A stretch of 57,485 nt of DNA from Anaerolineales bacterium. Lineage in GTDB: Bacteria > Chloroflexota > Anaerolineae > Anaerolineales > UBA11579. Within the stretch, counting starts at the first letter, position 1. Each line of letters begins with the position of its first letter. Positions 34,076-42,665 of the stretch are shown piece by piece. The stretch is from NCBI GenBank assembly GCA_016932165.1, contig JAFGDK010000039.1, positions 1 through 57,485 of the forward strand. Direction: 5' to 3'. The notes under the pieces are model-generated. The model had not been told where the DNA came from. It did no database searches and saw only the letters and a list, made by a program, of their open reading frames with translations. The position numbers were made by a program, and so were the translations under genes.

Positions 34076-36707
34076 CATCCTCCAACTCAGACAGCAAAGT
34101 GTCCAGCAGGGCTGTCTCTTCCTCAGGGGAACTGATCCTGCCGTCCAGCCAGGCCGCCCGTAAGGTATCAAGTACCAGCCGGTACTGCGGCCCGGGAGAC
34201 AATCCCCGCCGGCGCAGGTCATGTCCGCTGGTTTGGGGCAGCACTTTCTGCCAATGCGTAAAATAAAGCCTGATCGTTTCCTTCAACTCTTTGGATGCCG
34301 CCAGATGGTAACAAACCAGCAGTGCCAGCAGTGGGATTTGATCCAGCAGGGCCACCACCTGGCTGGGAGACATACCGGCAATCCCATCACACCTTTGCGA
34401 CAACTGATTTGCCGCCCGCAGGCAATCGGTCATCCAGCCCGGCAGGCGCAGACGATCCGCTGCACTGGCAGCCTCTTCCTCCTCCAGGACAAACAACCAG
34501 CTCAGATAAATGGCGGCGGGTTGCAGCGGATGTTCCTCTTGTCTCCCTGGTCGCGGCAGCCAATCAGCTGGCAAATCTATCTCCCGCCCCCGTGCCATCC
34601 TCTGGCGAGCAGCTTCATCCCAGGGGAGTGCCGGGTGAATCTCGTCCAGCACACCCAGTTCTGCCAGGCGGTTAAACATCGCTTCCCAGGCTGGTTCGGT
34701 GAACATGTGATTGAATTCATGCCGGATGCGGTCTCCCGAGACCCGGCCCAGCAGCCCGAGGGCATTGTTAAGCAGTTCCCCAGTCCGGGGTTCTATCTGG
34801 TAACCAAAGCGCTGCTCAAAGCGCACCGCCCGCAAAATGCGGGTGGGGTCATCCACAAATGAAAGCGAGTGCAGCACGCGCACCAGCCCGGCCTGCAGGT
34901 CAGCCTGCCCGCCCCAGTGATCGTGCAGGTCGCCGTAATATTGGCCATCCAGGCGCATCGCCAGCGTGTTGATCGTAAAATCCCGCCGGTGCAGATCCAG
35001 CTTGATGCTGCCGCGCTCCACAGTCGGCAGCGCACTCGGATGGGTGTAAAACTCCCGCCTGGCAGTCACCAGATCGAGTGTCTCAGGGAAATCTGCCTCA
35101 TCCAGCGCCAGGCCGGTTACCTGGCCCAGCCTCCCCGCCAGTTCCGAACGGATTTCGCCAATCTGCCATTTGGCTGTGCCGAACCGCCGGTGTGTGGTGG
35201 CCCGCCCCCCATATTCACGCACCAGGGCGCTGCCCAGGGCAATTGCGTCTCCCTCCACCACCAGGTCGTAATCCAGGCTGGGCAGCCCCAGCAGCAGATC
35301 GCGCACAAAACCGCCCACCACATATAATGCTGCCTGTTGTTTCTGGGCAGTCTTGGCTACCGCCTTCAGCAAGGCCAGCCGTGCAGGGGGCAGACTGGCT
35401 TCCAGTTGGCTGGAGAGATTCTTGCGCCCGCTGGCAGTTTGTTTGGGGGCCAGGGTCTTCAACAGGTCGGTGCGGGTCACAATTCCGATGATCTCGCCAT
35501 CCTCTACCACCGGCACCTGTCCCCAGCCGGTATCGGTCATGATCTGCTGTAAGGTTTCCAGCGGCGCTTCTGGCGTGATCGTGACACTGCCGGCGTTCAT
35601 CACCGTGCCCACCGTCAGGTTTAATTTATGGCTCAAGGTGCGGTCCACCGCCCGGCGGGTCAGCAACCCAACCAGGCGCCCGTTCTCCGCCACCGGGTAT
35701 CCCTCATAGCCATAGCGCTGCATCAGGGCAGCCGCCTCTCGCACCGGCGTCTCCGGAGCCAGCACCTGGGGCTGCCGGGACATGATCTCCGCTACAGTCA
35801 CAGCGGGTTGGGTGATTTCAGGCAGGATTTTAATCAACCGTGTGTACACAGCCTCTATACCCGCATCCCGCACCAAAGCGGCCGCCGCCCGCGGGTGACC
35901 CCCACCGCCAAAGTGTTTCGCTACTTTGCCCACATTGATCTGGTCGCTGGTGGCACGCCCAATCAACTGCACCCCCGAGCTGATCTCCACCAGCAAGAAA
36001 ATCGCATCGGGATCAAGCAGATCCCGCAATTTGTGCGCAATGGTGGAAAGCTCTTCATCGGTATGTTCGGCGTTCGCCTTCCCGATCATCACTGTATTGC
36101 CGTGGATGCTGTGGGTTTCCACCGATTGGCGCAGTTGGTCGTACAGGGCTTGCTGCACTTTGGAGAGCGGATGGTTGATAAAGTCCTGCAAAATCTGCAG
36201 GCTGGCGCCCTGTTCCAGCAGGTAGCCGGCCGCGCGCACATCGCGCGGCGTAGTGCGTGAATAGGTCAGCTTGCCGGTATCCTCATAGATCCCCAGCAGC
36301 AGCAAGGTCGCCTGAGTCGTGGTGAGCGGGATCCCTTCTTCCTGGAGGGCTTCCACCAGCAGGGTACAGGTTGCCCCGATCTCAGCAATATTCACCTGCC
36401 ATTTTTTGGGCAGGTGGCGGCCCTTTTCGTGGTGGTCGATCACCATCACCCGGGGATCAGTGACCGTCCCCTTCATCGTCACCATAGACTGGGTATCTAC
36501 CAGGGTGATCTCCTCGATCTTGTCTTTTGGCAAGTCCTGGGGGTCAACAAATGGAAGGGTGACGCCGTACAGCGTCAGAAAGGCGCGCACATTGCGGTTC
36601 ATCCGGCGCGGCAAGACCGGCACTCGCTGCTCATCCAGCAGGTGCGCCCCCAACAAGGAAGCCAGGGCGTCAAAATCAGCCTGTTCGTGCGTCAGAATGA
36701 TCTTCAT
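34068..36707 (-). CDS. DHH-CBS-nucleotidyltransferase fusion (tRNA A-adding/CCA-type enzyme)
   Basis: 879-residue three-part protein. Residues 1-300: DHH/DHHA1 phosphoesterase (ILTHEQADFDA, VIDHHEKG with DHH 91-93, HFGGGGHPRAAA at 266-276). About 305-420: a pair of CBS domains. From about 440: poly(A)-polymerase/CCA-adding head with GGFVRD (465-470) and the metal pair Asp479/Asp481 in LDYDLVVEG, then DPTRILRAVRFEQRFGYQI. Such fusions are known as A-adding tRNA nucleotidyltransferases in bacteria with split CC- and A-adding activities (for example Aquifex, Deinococcus). Which activity applies here cannot be decided. TACAAT lies 9 nt before the ATG and no ribosome site is visible, so the leader is very short. 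Confidence 0.92.
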   Translation of the reverse strand: MKIILTHEQADFDALASLLGAHLLDEQRVPVLPRRMNRNVRAFLTLYGVTLPFVDPQDLPKDKIEEITLVDTQSMVTMKGTVTDPRVMVIDHHEKGRHLPKKWQVNIAEIGATCTLLVEALQEEGIPLTTTQATLLLLGIYEDTGKLTYSRTTPRDVRAAGYLLEQGASLQILQDFINHPLSKVQQALYDQLRQSVETHSIHGNTVMIGKANAEHTDEELSTIAHKLRDLLDPDAIFLLVEISSGVQLIGRATSDQINVGKVAKHFGGGGHPRAAAALVRDAGIEAVYTRLIKILPEITQPAVTVAEIMSRQPQVLAPETPVREAAALMQRYGYEGYPVAENGRLVGLLTRRAVDRTLSHKLNLTVGTVMNAGSVTITPEAPLETLQQIMTDTGWGQVPVVEDGEIIGIVTRTDLLKTLAPKQTASGRKNLSSQLEASLPPARLALLKAVAKTAQKQQAALYVVGGFVRDLLLGLPSLDYDLVVEGDAIALGSALVREYGGRATTHRRFGTAKWQIGEIRSELAGRLGQVTGLALDEADFPETLDLVTARREFYTHPSALPTVERGSIKLDLHRRDFTINTLAMRLDGQYYGDLHDHWGGQADLQAGLVRVLHSLSFVDDPTRILRAVRFEQRFGYQIEPRTGELLNNALGLLGRVSGDRIRHEFNHMFTEPAWEAMFNRLAELGVLDEIHPALPWDEAARQRMARGREIDLPADWLPRPGRQEEHPLQPAAIYLSWLFVLEEEEAASAADRLRLPGWMTDCLRAANQLSQRCDGIAGMSPSQVVALLDQIPLLALLVCYHLAASKELKETIRLYFTHWQKVLPQTSGHDLRRRGLSPGPQYRLVLDTLRAAWLDGRISSPEEETALLDTLLSELEDDD

Positions 36708-36835
36708 CGTACTTCAATTGTACATCAAACCAGTCAACAGGCGCTTTTTGAATAGGGGTTGGGAAATTAGTGGTCAGCAGGCAGGTAGCAGTTACTAGTT
36801 GGCAGCAGCATTAATCACCCAAAGGCTGGGGGGGT

Positions 36836-36871
36836 CATCCGTGTCAATCTGGGTTTATCTGTGGTTGATTT
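36836..36871 (+). repeat. interspersed TTTATCTG-type repeat copy 2
   Basis: Contains CAATCTGGGTTTATCTGTGG; partner of 17091-17126. Intergenic, in the 213-bp gap between cbiO and the DHH-CBS gene. Confidence 0.4.
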
Positions 36872-36920
36872 GTTTTTCTCTTTTCCAGATCCCCAATCAC
36901 TCCGCACCCCAGCACAGCCC

Positions 36921-37682
36921 TTAAGGCCTTTCCAGCCCGTGCGTTTCCAGCAGTGCCTCATCCAGCATCAGTTCCTCGGTCAGACCGTCCGCCACGATCT
37001 CCCCCTCATCCATCACCACCATCCGCGGGAACAGTTCTTCCACCATGCGCAGGTCATGGGAGGAAACCAGCATCGTGATCGGCAAATCGCGCAGCAGGTT
37101 GATCAGAGAGCGCCTGGCGCGCGGATCCAGCCCGGCAGAAGGTTCATCCAGAATCAAAATTTGCGGCTGCATCGCCAGCACTGTCGCGATAGCAATCCGT
37201 TTCTTCTGACCCATACTCAGGTGATGCGAAAGCCGGTCGCTAAAATCACTCATCTGCACCGCCGCCAGCGCTTCGCCCACCCGCTGGTAAACCTCTTCTT
37301 CGGGGAGTCCCATGTGCAGCGGTCCAAAAGCGACATCATCAAACACCGTTGGGGAGAAAAGCTGGTCATCCGGATTCTGGAACACCAGCCCCACCAGTGC
37401 CCGGATCACTGGCAGGTTCTTATCATCCATGCATAACCCGCCAATCGACACCTCCCCTTCACTTGCATCCAGAATCCCGTTCAGATGCAGCATCAGGGTA
37501 GACTTCCCCGCCCCATTCGGACCAACCAGGGCAACCTTCTCGCCATCACAGATGTTGAGGTCAATACCCTTCAGGGCCACATGTCCATCAGGGTAGGCAA
37601 AGTGCAGTGCCCTGATCTGGACAACATCCCCGTTGCATTCTGGCAGGCTAAATTCATGGTGGCTATCGTGTTTTATTGGCAT
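36921..37682 (-). CDS. cbiO: ECF transporter ATPase (cobalt/nickel)
   Basis: 253-residue ATP-binding subunit of an energy-coupling-factor importer. Walker A GPNGAGKST, Q-loop VFQNPDDQLF (the PDDQ form typical of ECF ATPases), signature LSMGQKKR, Walker B ILILDEPSAGLDP, switch His in SSHD. Start 37682 follows AGGAAG and comes just after the cbiQ stop; the ORF extends upstream into cbiQ without support. Last gene of the fur-cbiMN-cbiQ-cbiO operon. Confidence 0.94.
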   Translation of the reverse strand: MPIKHDSHHEFSLPECNGDVVQIRALHFAYPDGHVALKGIDLNICDGEKVALVGPNGAGKSTLMLHLNGILDASEGEVSIGGLCMDDKNLPVIRALVGLVFQNPDDQLFSPTVFDDVAFGPLHMGLPEEEVYQRVGEALAAVQMSDFSDRLSHHLSMGQKKRIAIATVLAMQPQILILDEPSAGLDPRARRSLINLLRDLPITMLVSSHDLRMVEELFPRMVVMDEGEIVADGLTEELMLDEALLETHGLERP

Positions 37683-37684
37683 TT

Positions 37685-38476
37685 CTAAAGTCTTCCTGTC
37701 ACTTGAATCATTGCGATTAACACCAATGCCAGGATCAGCACCTGCCAATCGCGGCGGTTGAGGTCATGCGGGTTGAGGGTGCGGAAATGACCGGTATAAC
37801 CGCGTGAGACCATCGCGTTGTAAATTCTCTCCGACCGTTCGTAACTGCGCAAAAACAGCTGCCCCGCCATACTGCCGGTTACCTTCACCCGCCACAGCAG
37901 TTTTCCCCCATGTTTCTGACCAGGCAGCCCGGCGCTGCGGGCATCTCGAGCCCGCAGCATCCGGTAAACTTCATCCACCAGCACAAACAAATAGCGGTAT
38001 AAAAAGGCAATGATCGTGGTCAGCGAACGGGGTACTCGCAAATGCTCAAAGGCATGGATCAGGTCCGGGAACTGGGTAGTCGCCACCAGCAAGATCGCCA
38101 TCTGCACCGACAGCCAGGATCGCACCAGAATACTAAAAAAACGGATCACGCCCACATCCGTCGGGGCCAGGGTGACAAACCCCAAATCCCATTCAGCCAG
38201 CGGCTCTCCCACCGGTGAGAAGATCGCACTGACCGCCACCAATGCAAATGGAAGCGCAACCACAGAGCGCTTCAAGGTGAATGCCAGTCCCAATTGTGAG
38301 AGATCAGTAGCCACCAGCAACGCCAGCCAGGCCAATGCAAATGCAGCCCAGCTGCCGTCCGGCAGTAAAGCATTCGAGAGAATATAGCCGACTGCAATCA
38401 GCAGCTTGACGCGCGGGTCCAGCCGGTGGATGCGGCTGTTCTGCGCCTGGTATTGGTCAAAGGCGTGGGCGTGCAT
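37685..38476 (-). CDS. cbiQ: ECF transporter transmembrane T component
   Basis: 263-residue membrane scaffold coupling the ATPase to CbiM. Several TM helices (LLIAVGYILSNALLP, AALVAT/ALLVATDL, VALPFALVAVSAIF), and the cytoplasmic coupling helix with the Ala-Arg-Gly-type motifs seen as MLRARDARSAG and the second AMVSRGYTG. The opening FDQYQAQNSRIHRLDPRVKLL is characteristic of CbiQ. Sits 8 bp after the CbiM gene. Confidence 0.94.
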   Translation of the reverse strand: MHAHAFDQYQAQNSRIHRLDPRVKLLIAVGYILSNALLPDGSWAAFALAWLALLVATDLSQLGLAFTLKRSVVALPFALVAVSAIFSPVGEPLAEWDLGFVTLAPTDVGVIRFFSILVRSWLSVQMAILLVATTQFPDLIHAFEHLRVPRSLTTIIAFLYRYLFVLVDEVYRMLRARDARSAGLPGQKHGGKLLWRVKVTGSMAGQLFLRSYERSERIYNAMVSRGYTGHFRTLNPHDLNRRDWQVLILALVLIAMIQVTGRL

Positions 38477-38484
38477 CTATCGGT

Positions 38485-39429
38485 CTAGTCCGTCGGGCTC
38501 TTTCTTCGCAAGTTACGGCCGACCAGGATCAGCAGCCCAAACACCACAAGCGCGCCGACCACACCAGCCACAATCGTGGAAAGGCCCGTCTCGCCCAACA
38601 CCGGGATGGTGTAATCAGGCAAGATTTGGAAAGGCGCATCCTGCCCCGTATCCAGGAAGCCGATATCTTCCGCCACGCGCTCAAGACCATCAGGGTTAGC
38701 CGAAGCAAGCGGGGAGATCAAGACTGCCAGGATTGTCACCACCAGGCCAGCCACCACCCAGCCGCGCCCGCCGCCAGAAGTGGATTTCTCTTCTGTCAGC
38801 AGGTCAGGGCGGGTTTGTTCAATAAAAGCAATTGCCGCCACGGTGATCAACGCCTCTCCAATCCCGATCAGCGCATGCACCCCTAGCATCGCTGGGACAA
38901 CGATCTCCAGCCGCGTGGTCCCGCTCAACCAGAGCTGCAGGGCAGTCAACAGGGCGGCCGCCATTGTGGCTAGCCAGGCGGCGATACCGGCAACTGCCAA
39001 ACGCAATCCTCTTTTCTGGCCTGCCACCATGCGGTAGAGGCCAAATCCGATCACCGCCGTCAGAATTCCCATATTGAAGATATTCGCCCCCATCACCAGC
39101 AGGCCGCCGTCCTGGAACAGCAGCGCCTGAACCGTGACGACTGCTGTCATCACCAGGATACCCGCCCAGGGACCGAGCACGATCGCCGCCAGCGCACCGC
39201 CGAGGAAGTGCCCCGAAGTGCCGCCGGCCACCGGGAAGTTAAGCATCTGGGCAGCAAAGATAAAAGCTGCCATCACCCCCATCAGGGGAATCTGCTTATC
39301 GCCGAGGGTTTTATTCGTCTTCGAAACAGCCAGCCCGACCATTATGATCGTAGCCGCCCAGAAGACCAGCGAGATCACTAGGTTCAGAAAACCATCAGGA
39401 ATATGAAGGGGAGCAGGGGAAAAATTCAT
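38485..39429 (-). CDS. cbiM: ECF transporter substrate-binding membrane subunit, CbiM-CbiN fusion
   Basis: 314-residue nickel/cobalt S-component. Residues 8-210 are CbiM (HIPDGFL near the N-terminus, GGTSGHFLGGALAAIVLGPWAG, FQDGGLLVMGANIFNMG). The C-terminal ~100 residues are a CbiN/NikN-like part with two TM helices and the loop ANPDGLERVAEDIGF. In NikM the metal is bound by the free N-terminus plus His2; here about eight residues precede the corresponding His, so the site must differ or the N-terminus be processed. AAGGAGG fits the second of two adjacent ATGs (39429; the other is 39432). The gene abuts the fur-like stop. Confidence 0.92.
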   Translation of the reverse strand: MNFSPAPLHIPDGFLNLVISLVFWAATIIMVGLAVSKTNKTLGDKQIPLMGVMAAFIFAAQMLNFPVAGGTSGHFLGGALAAIVLGPWAGILVMTAVVTVQALLFQDGGLLVMGANIFNMGILTAVIGFGLYRMVAGQKRGLRLAVAGIAAWLATMAAALLTALQLWLSGTTRLEIVVPAMLGVHALIGIGEALITVAAIAFIEQTRPDLLTEEKSTSGGGRGWVVAGLVVTILAVLISPLASANPDGLERVAEDIGFLDTGQDAPFQILPDYTIPVLGETGLSTIVAGVVGALVVFGLLILVGRNLRRKSPTD

Positions 39430-39432
39430 CAT

Positions 39433-39906
39433 CTACCTCCTTGTAGATTGGGATTGTTTGTTGTGAGGATCTTCCACTCTTGGATCATCCTCACACTGTT
39501 CGCAAAGACCAAAAATTGACAAATGGTCCAGGTCTGCGCGGAATTGATAGTTTGCCAGTAATACTTCACTCAGCTGGTTGAGCACCTCCGGTTCAGCTTC
39601 GATCACATAGTTGCAGCGCCGGCAGACTAGATGAATATGCGGACCGTGCTCTCGGGTGGCATACACTATTTTGCCTTCGCTCAGATCATTGCGGCAGGTC
39701 AGGCCTTCTTCCCACAATACTTCCAAAGTGCGGTACACCGTGGAGATATTGGCACCGGGGGTGCGGGTTTCCAGTTCCTGATAAATCTCCTCGGCAGAAA
39801 GGTGATGTTCAGCTTCAGAGATGATCTCCACCACGATTTCTCGCTGCGCGGTAATACGGTAGCCACGCTGGCGCAAAGTATCAAGGATTTCATCGGTTTG
39901 AGACAT
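39433..39906 (-). CDS. Fur-family metalloregulator (probably nickel- or zinc-responsive)
   Basis: 157-residue repressor. Winged helix (TLRQRGYRITAQREIVVEII, ISTVYRTLEVLWEEGL) and dimerisation domain with His87/His90/His92 in REHGPHIH. The structural zinc site has two CX2C pairs (Cys95/98 and Cys135/138). It leads the operon of the ECF nickel/cobalt transporter and has a perfect palindrome over its promoter. The site's TTGCAA-N4-TTGCAA core resembles the Nur (nickel) box TTGCAA-N5-TTGCAA, favouring a nickel-uptake regulator. Zinc is the alternative. Identity among Fur/Zur/Nur/PerR is not settled by the sequence. Confidence 0.88.
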   Translation of the reverse strand: MSQTDEILDTLRQRGYRITAQREIVVEIISEAEHHLSAEEIYQELETRTPGANISTVYRTLEVLWEEGLTCRNDLSEGKIVYATREHGPHIHLVCRRCNYVIEAEPEVLNQLSEVLLANYQFRADLDHLSIFGLCEQCEDDPRVEDPHNKQSQSTRR

Positions 39907-39910
39907 AGGA

Positions 39911-39972
39911 TAATTCCCTTATTGCAAATAATTGCAATAAGGGAATTATAAAAGATATTATCTGGCTGTCAA
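39911..39972 (-). promoter_or_regulatory. Fur/Nur-type operator and promoter of the fur-cbiMNQO operon
   Basis: Perfect inverted repeat TAATTCCCTTATTGCAA (39911-39927) / TTGCAATAAGGGAATTA (39932-39948) with an ATAA centre. It overlaps the -10 TATAAT (39945-39950) of a near-consensus minus-strand promoter whose -35 is TTGACA (39967-39972), spacer 16 bp. Metal-loaded repressor would cover the -10 box and start site. Confidence 0.85.
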
Positions 39973-40067
39973 GAAATTAGGATCCGGTTAGTAAGAATTA
40001 AAATCCTGATTAAAAACAGGTTCTGCCATATAATCTAGAGTACCTGACCACACCGGAAATTACGCAA

Positions 40068-40469
40068 ATGAATGCAGCCATTCAGCAAGCCCTGAAAACA
40101 GACCGCACAATTGATATTGTCACCACCGGGGCCAAGAGCGGCCGGCCGCGCCGCACAGAAATCTGGTTCTGGAACATCAAAGGCCGGATTATTATCTGCG
40201 GCACACCCGATGGCAAAGGAGGCCGCGGTCCGCGCCTCCGGCGGGATTGGCTGGCCAACCTGCGTGCCCACCCGGAATTCCTCTTCTGCCTGAAGGAGTC
40301 AATCCGGGTACAGCTGCCCGCCCGGGCAAAGATCATCACCGACCCGGCTGACCGCCGTGCAATCATGACCGCACCCGAGACTCGCTGGTACCGTCAGAGG
40401 GCTGCTTCGGTTGAAGATTTAGTGACAAAAAGCCCGGTTGTGGAGGTTTTCTTCCTGGAACAAGGATAA
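40068..40469 (+). CDS. deazaflavin-type nitroreductase-family protein
   Basis: 133-residue split-barrel protein of the kind annotated as nitroreductase/deazaflavin (F420)-dependent (Ddn-like): DIVTTGAKSGRPRRTEIWFWNIKGRIIICGTP, then HPEFLFCLKESIRVQLPARAKIITD. Cofactor may be F420, FMN or none. First of five closely spaced plus-strand genes. A TATAAT box is at 40029-40034; no strong ribosome site (GGAAAT at -15). Confidence 0.75.
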   Translation: MNAAIQQALKTDRTIDIVTTGAKSGRPRRTEIWFWNIKGRIIICGTPDGKGGRGPRLRRDWLANLRAHPEFLFCLKESIRVQLPARAKIITDPADRRAIMTAPETRWYRQRAASVEDLVTKSPVVEVFFLEQG

Positions 40470-40473
40470 GATC

Positions 40474-41031
40474 ATGCTCACCATCCAGATAGGGCTCTTT
40501 TTAATCCTCACAGGCGTGATCCTTTGGGTTTCCCTTCCCGCCCTCAAACAGCCGCGCTCCCATGGCTTCACCCGCACCTTTGCCTGGGAGGCAATCGCCA
40601 TCCTGATCACTCTCAACCTCGAATACTGGTTCATCGACCCAACCCGCTGGCATCAGATCATTGCCTGGACCTTATTGAGCCTTTCGCTGGTCATGATCCT
40701 CCCGGCGGTGCGGTTATTCCGCACCCGGGGAAAGCCAGATCCAGGCCGGGAGGGAGATCCCTCCCTGGTGGGGATTGAAAAGACCACTAGGTTGGTCACC
40801 ACCGGTCTCTACCGCTACATCCGCCATCCATTTTACAGTTCGCTGCTATTTCTGGCCTGGGGTGCGGCATTCAAGCATCTTACCCTGATCACCATTGGCT
40901 TGGCGTTGATTTCCACTGTTTTCCTGATCATTACTGCCCGGCGCGAGGAACATGAAAACCTCCAATTTTTTGGAGAGGCTTATCAACACTATAGGGCTAT
41001 CACCAAAATGTTCATCCCCTTCATTTACTAG
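40474..41031 (+). CDS. isoprenylcysteine carboxyl methyltransferase-like membrane protein
   Basis: 185-residue membrane protein with five hydrophobic segments and the ICMT/PEMT-like C-terminal signature: TTGLYRYIRHPFYSSLLFLAWG (Arg-His-Pro) and EEHENLQFFGEAYQHYRAIT (Glu-Glu...Tyr). Bacterial relatives are SAM-dependent methyltransferases of unclear substrate. AGGA is 8 nt before the ATG; 4 bp after the previous stop. Confidence 0.82.
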   Translation: MLTIQIGLFLILTGVILWVSLPALKQPRSHGFTRTFAWEAIAILITLNLEYWFIDPTRWHQIIAWTLLSLSLVMILPAVRLFRTRGKPDPGREGDPSLVGIEKTTRLVTTGLYRYIRHPFYSSLLFLAWGAAFKHLTLITIGLALISTVFLIITARREEHENLQFFGEAYQHYRAITKMFIPFIY

Positions 41032-41041
41032 GCAACAACAC

Positions 41042-41989
41042 ATGAGCACAGGAATGGATATTGAGATCAAAGACCGCTATCTCGGATGCCTGCTCGGCCT
41101 GGCCTGTGGCGACGCCGCCGGCACCACTGTGGAATTCAAGGATCCTGGCACCTTTCCCCCCGTGACTGACATGGTCGGCGGGGGACCATTTGGCCTGCCC
41201 CCCGGCGCCTGGACAGATGACACCTCCATGGCCCTCTGTCTGGCCGAAAGCCTGGTCGAGTCTGGCGGCTTTGACCCCCGCGACCAGATGGAACGCTACA
41301 TCCGCTGGTACCGGGAGGGCCGCTTCTCCAGCACTGGCCGCTGCTTTGATATCGGCAGCACCACCCGTGGGGCGCTGGAAAATTTCCTCAAAACCGGCGA
41401 GCCATACAGCGGATCAGACCATCCGCGTTCTGCCGGCAACGGTTCGATCATGCGCCTGGCGCCGGTGCCGATGTGCTTTGCTGGGGATATGTATGCCGTG
41501 GCACATTACTCCGGAGAGAGTTCCCGCACCACCCACGGCGCCGCTGAAGCGGTAGACGCCTGCAAACTCTTCGGTGTGATCATCGCCCTCGCGCTGGCAG
41601 GCAAACCCAAAGAAAGCATCCTGTTTGAGACCAGCGCCTGGCTCAACACAGCCGCACTCTCTCCCAGGATCGCCGCCATTGCCCAGGGTGAATACAAACA
41701 CAAATCCATCAAAGAAATCCGCGGCAGCGGGTACGTTGTCGATAGTCTGGAAGCCGCTTTGTGGTCTTTTTGGCACACCGCCTCTTTTGAACAGGCTGTC
41801 CTCACCGCCGTCAACCTGGGCCGGGATGCCGATACCACCGCCGCGGTGGTCGGGCAGGTGGCCGGCGCATTTTACGGGATCCGCAATATCCCTCCCGGTT
41901 GGCTGCAAAAGCTCGTCATGCGGCAGGAGATTGAATCCCTGGCGGCCCAATTATGGCAGCAGAACAAGGAGCATCGGCTTGAACACTAA
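41042..41989 (+). CDS. ADP-ribosylglycohydrolase-family protein
   Basis: 315-residue (ADP-ribosyl)hydrolase with two Mg2+ ions in the active site. Metal ligands lie in GLACGDAAGTTVEF, TDDTSMALCLAESL (Asp-Asp-Thr), and LGRDADTTAAVVGQVAGAFYG; GNGSIMRLAPVPM is also conserved. Relatives remove ADP-ribose from arginine or hydrolyse ADP-ribosyl compounds (DraG/ARH). Start 41042 is the first ATG after the previous gene; 41054 is possible. The reading frame extends into the upstream gene without support. No ADP-ribosyltransferase is seen nearby. Confidence 0.92.
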   Translation: MSTGMDIEIKDRYLGCLLGLACGDAAGTTVEFKDPGTFPPVTDMVGGGPFGLPPGAWTDDTSMALCLAESLVESGGFDPRDQMERYIRWYREGRFSSTGRCFDIGSTTRGALENFLKTGEPYSGSDHPRSAGNGSIMRLAPVPMCFAGDMYAVAHYSGESSRTTHGAAEAVDACKLFGVIIALALAGKPKESILFETSAWLNTAALSPRIAAIAQGEYKHKSIKEIRGSGYVVDSLEAALWSFWHTASFEQAVLTAVNLGRDADTTAAVVGQVAGAFYGIRNIPPGWLQKLVMRQEIESLAAQLWQQNKEHRLEH

Positions 41990-42638
41990 AGCTACCTTTA
42001 AAAACCTCTACCGGATCATCTTTGCGGTCATTGCCTGGTATGCGCTCGGCGGGCATTTCTTCCAGATCGTGGTCCACCGCTCACCAGAATGGTCTGCACT
42101 CGGGGCAACCATTAACTACTTCAGCTATTTCACCATCCAGAGCAATTGGCTTGTGGCGTTGTGGTGGACACTTGCCATCTTCGGGGGAAACTCTCCCAGG
42201 CAATCTTTTTTCCTCAGCCCCAGGCTAAAAGGGGCCCTCACGGTTTACATCACGGTGACCTTCGCCGTCTATGCGCTGCTGCTGGCAGATACGTGGGAGC
42301 CAACCGGCTTCGACTGGCTGTTTGCCAACATCACCCATTACATCACCCCGCTGGCCTTCATCCTCGACTGGCTGCTGTTTGAAACCCGCGGCGTGTACCA
42401 ATCGCTCTGGGCGCTGGACTGGCTGGTGTACCCGGTGGCATACTTCATCTACGCCCTGGTCTACGGTGCGGTCATCGGGCATGCCCTTTACCCATTCTTT
42501 GATTATGCGGCCTTGGGCTGGGGAGGGATGGCTCTCCAGGTGAGTTTCCTGCTGGTATTCTTTGCTTTTTTGGAATTGCTGTATATAGCCGCAAACCGCC
42601 TGCTTGGGCGCTGGCTGCCAAACGCAGTCGAAGCCTGA
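41979..42638 (+). CDS. Pr6Pr-family multi-span membrane protein
   Basis: 219-residue membrane protein with six hydrophobic segments (IIFAVIAWYALGGHFF, FTIQSNWLVALWWTLAIF, VYITVTFAVYALLLA, ITPLAFILDWLLFE, VYPVAYFIYALVYGA, LVFFAFLELLYIAAN). The YFSYFTIQSN and HYITPL/DWLLF patterns match the Pr6Pr family of unknown function. Start is a TTG at 41979, 8 nt after AAGGAG and overlapping the previous stop by 11 bp; no ATG fits. Confidence 0.82.
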   Translation: MNTKATFKNLYRIIFAVIAWYALGGHFFQIVVHRSPEWSALGATINYFSYFTIQSNWLVALWWTLAIFGGNSPRQSFFLSPRLKGALTVYITVTFAVYALLLADTWEPTGFDWLFANITHYITPLAFILDWLLFETRGVYQSLWALDWLVYPVAYFIYALVYGAVIGHALYPFFDYAALGWGGMALQVSFLLVFFAFLELLYIAANRLLGRWLPNAVEA

Positions 42639-42665
42639 TCCGTCCTGGCTGAAAGGAGCACAACG

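Noticed and set aside
34076-34222. Upstream extension of the GNAT open frame
   Set aside because: Lies within the nucleotidyltransferase gene and shows no family similarity.
41625-41978. Upstream extension of the Pr6Pr open frame
   Set aside because: Overlaps the ADP-ribosylglycohydrolase gene in another frame; the TTG at 41979 with AAGGAG explains the real start.
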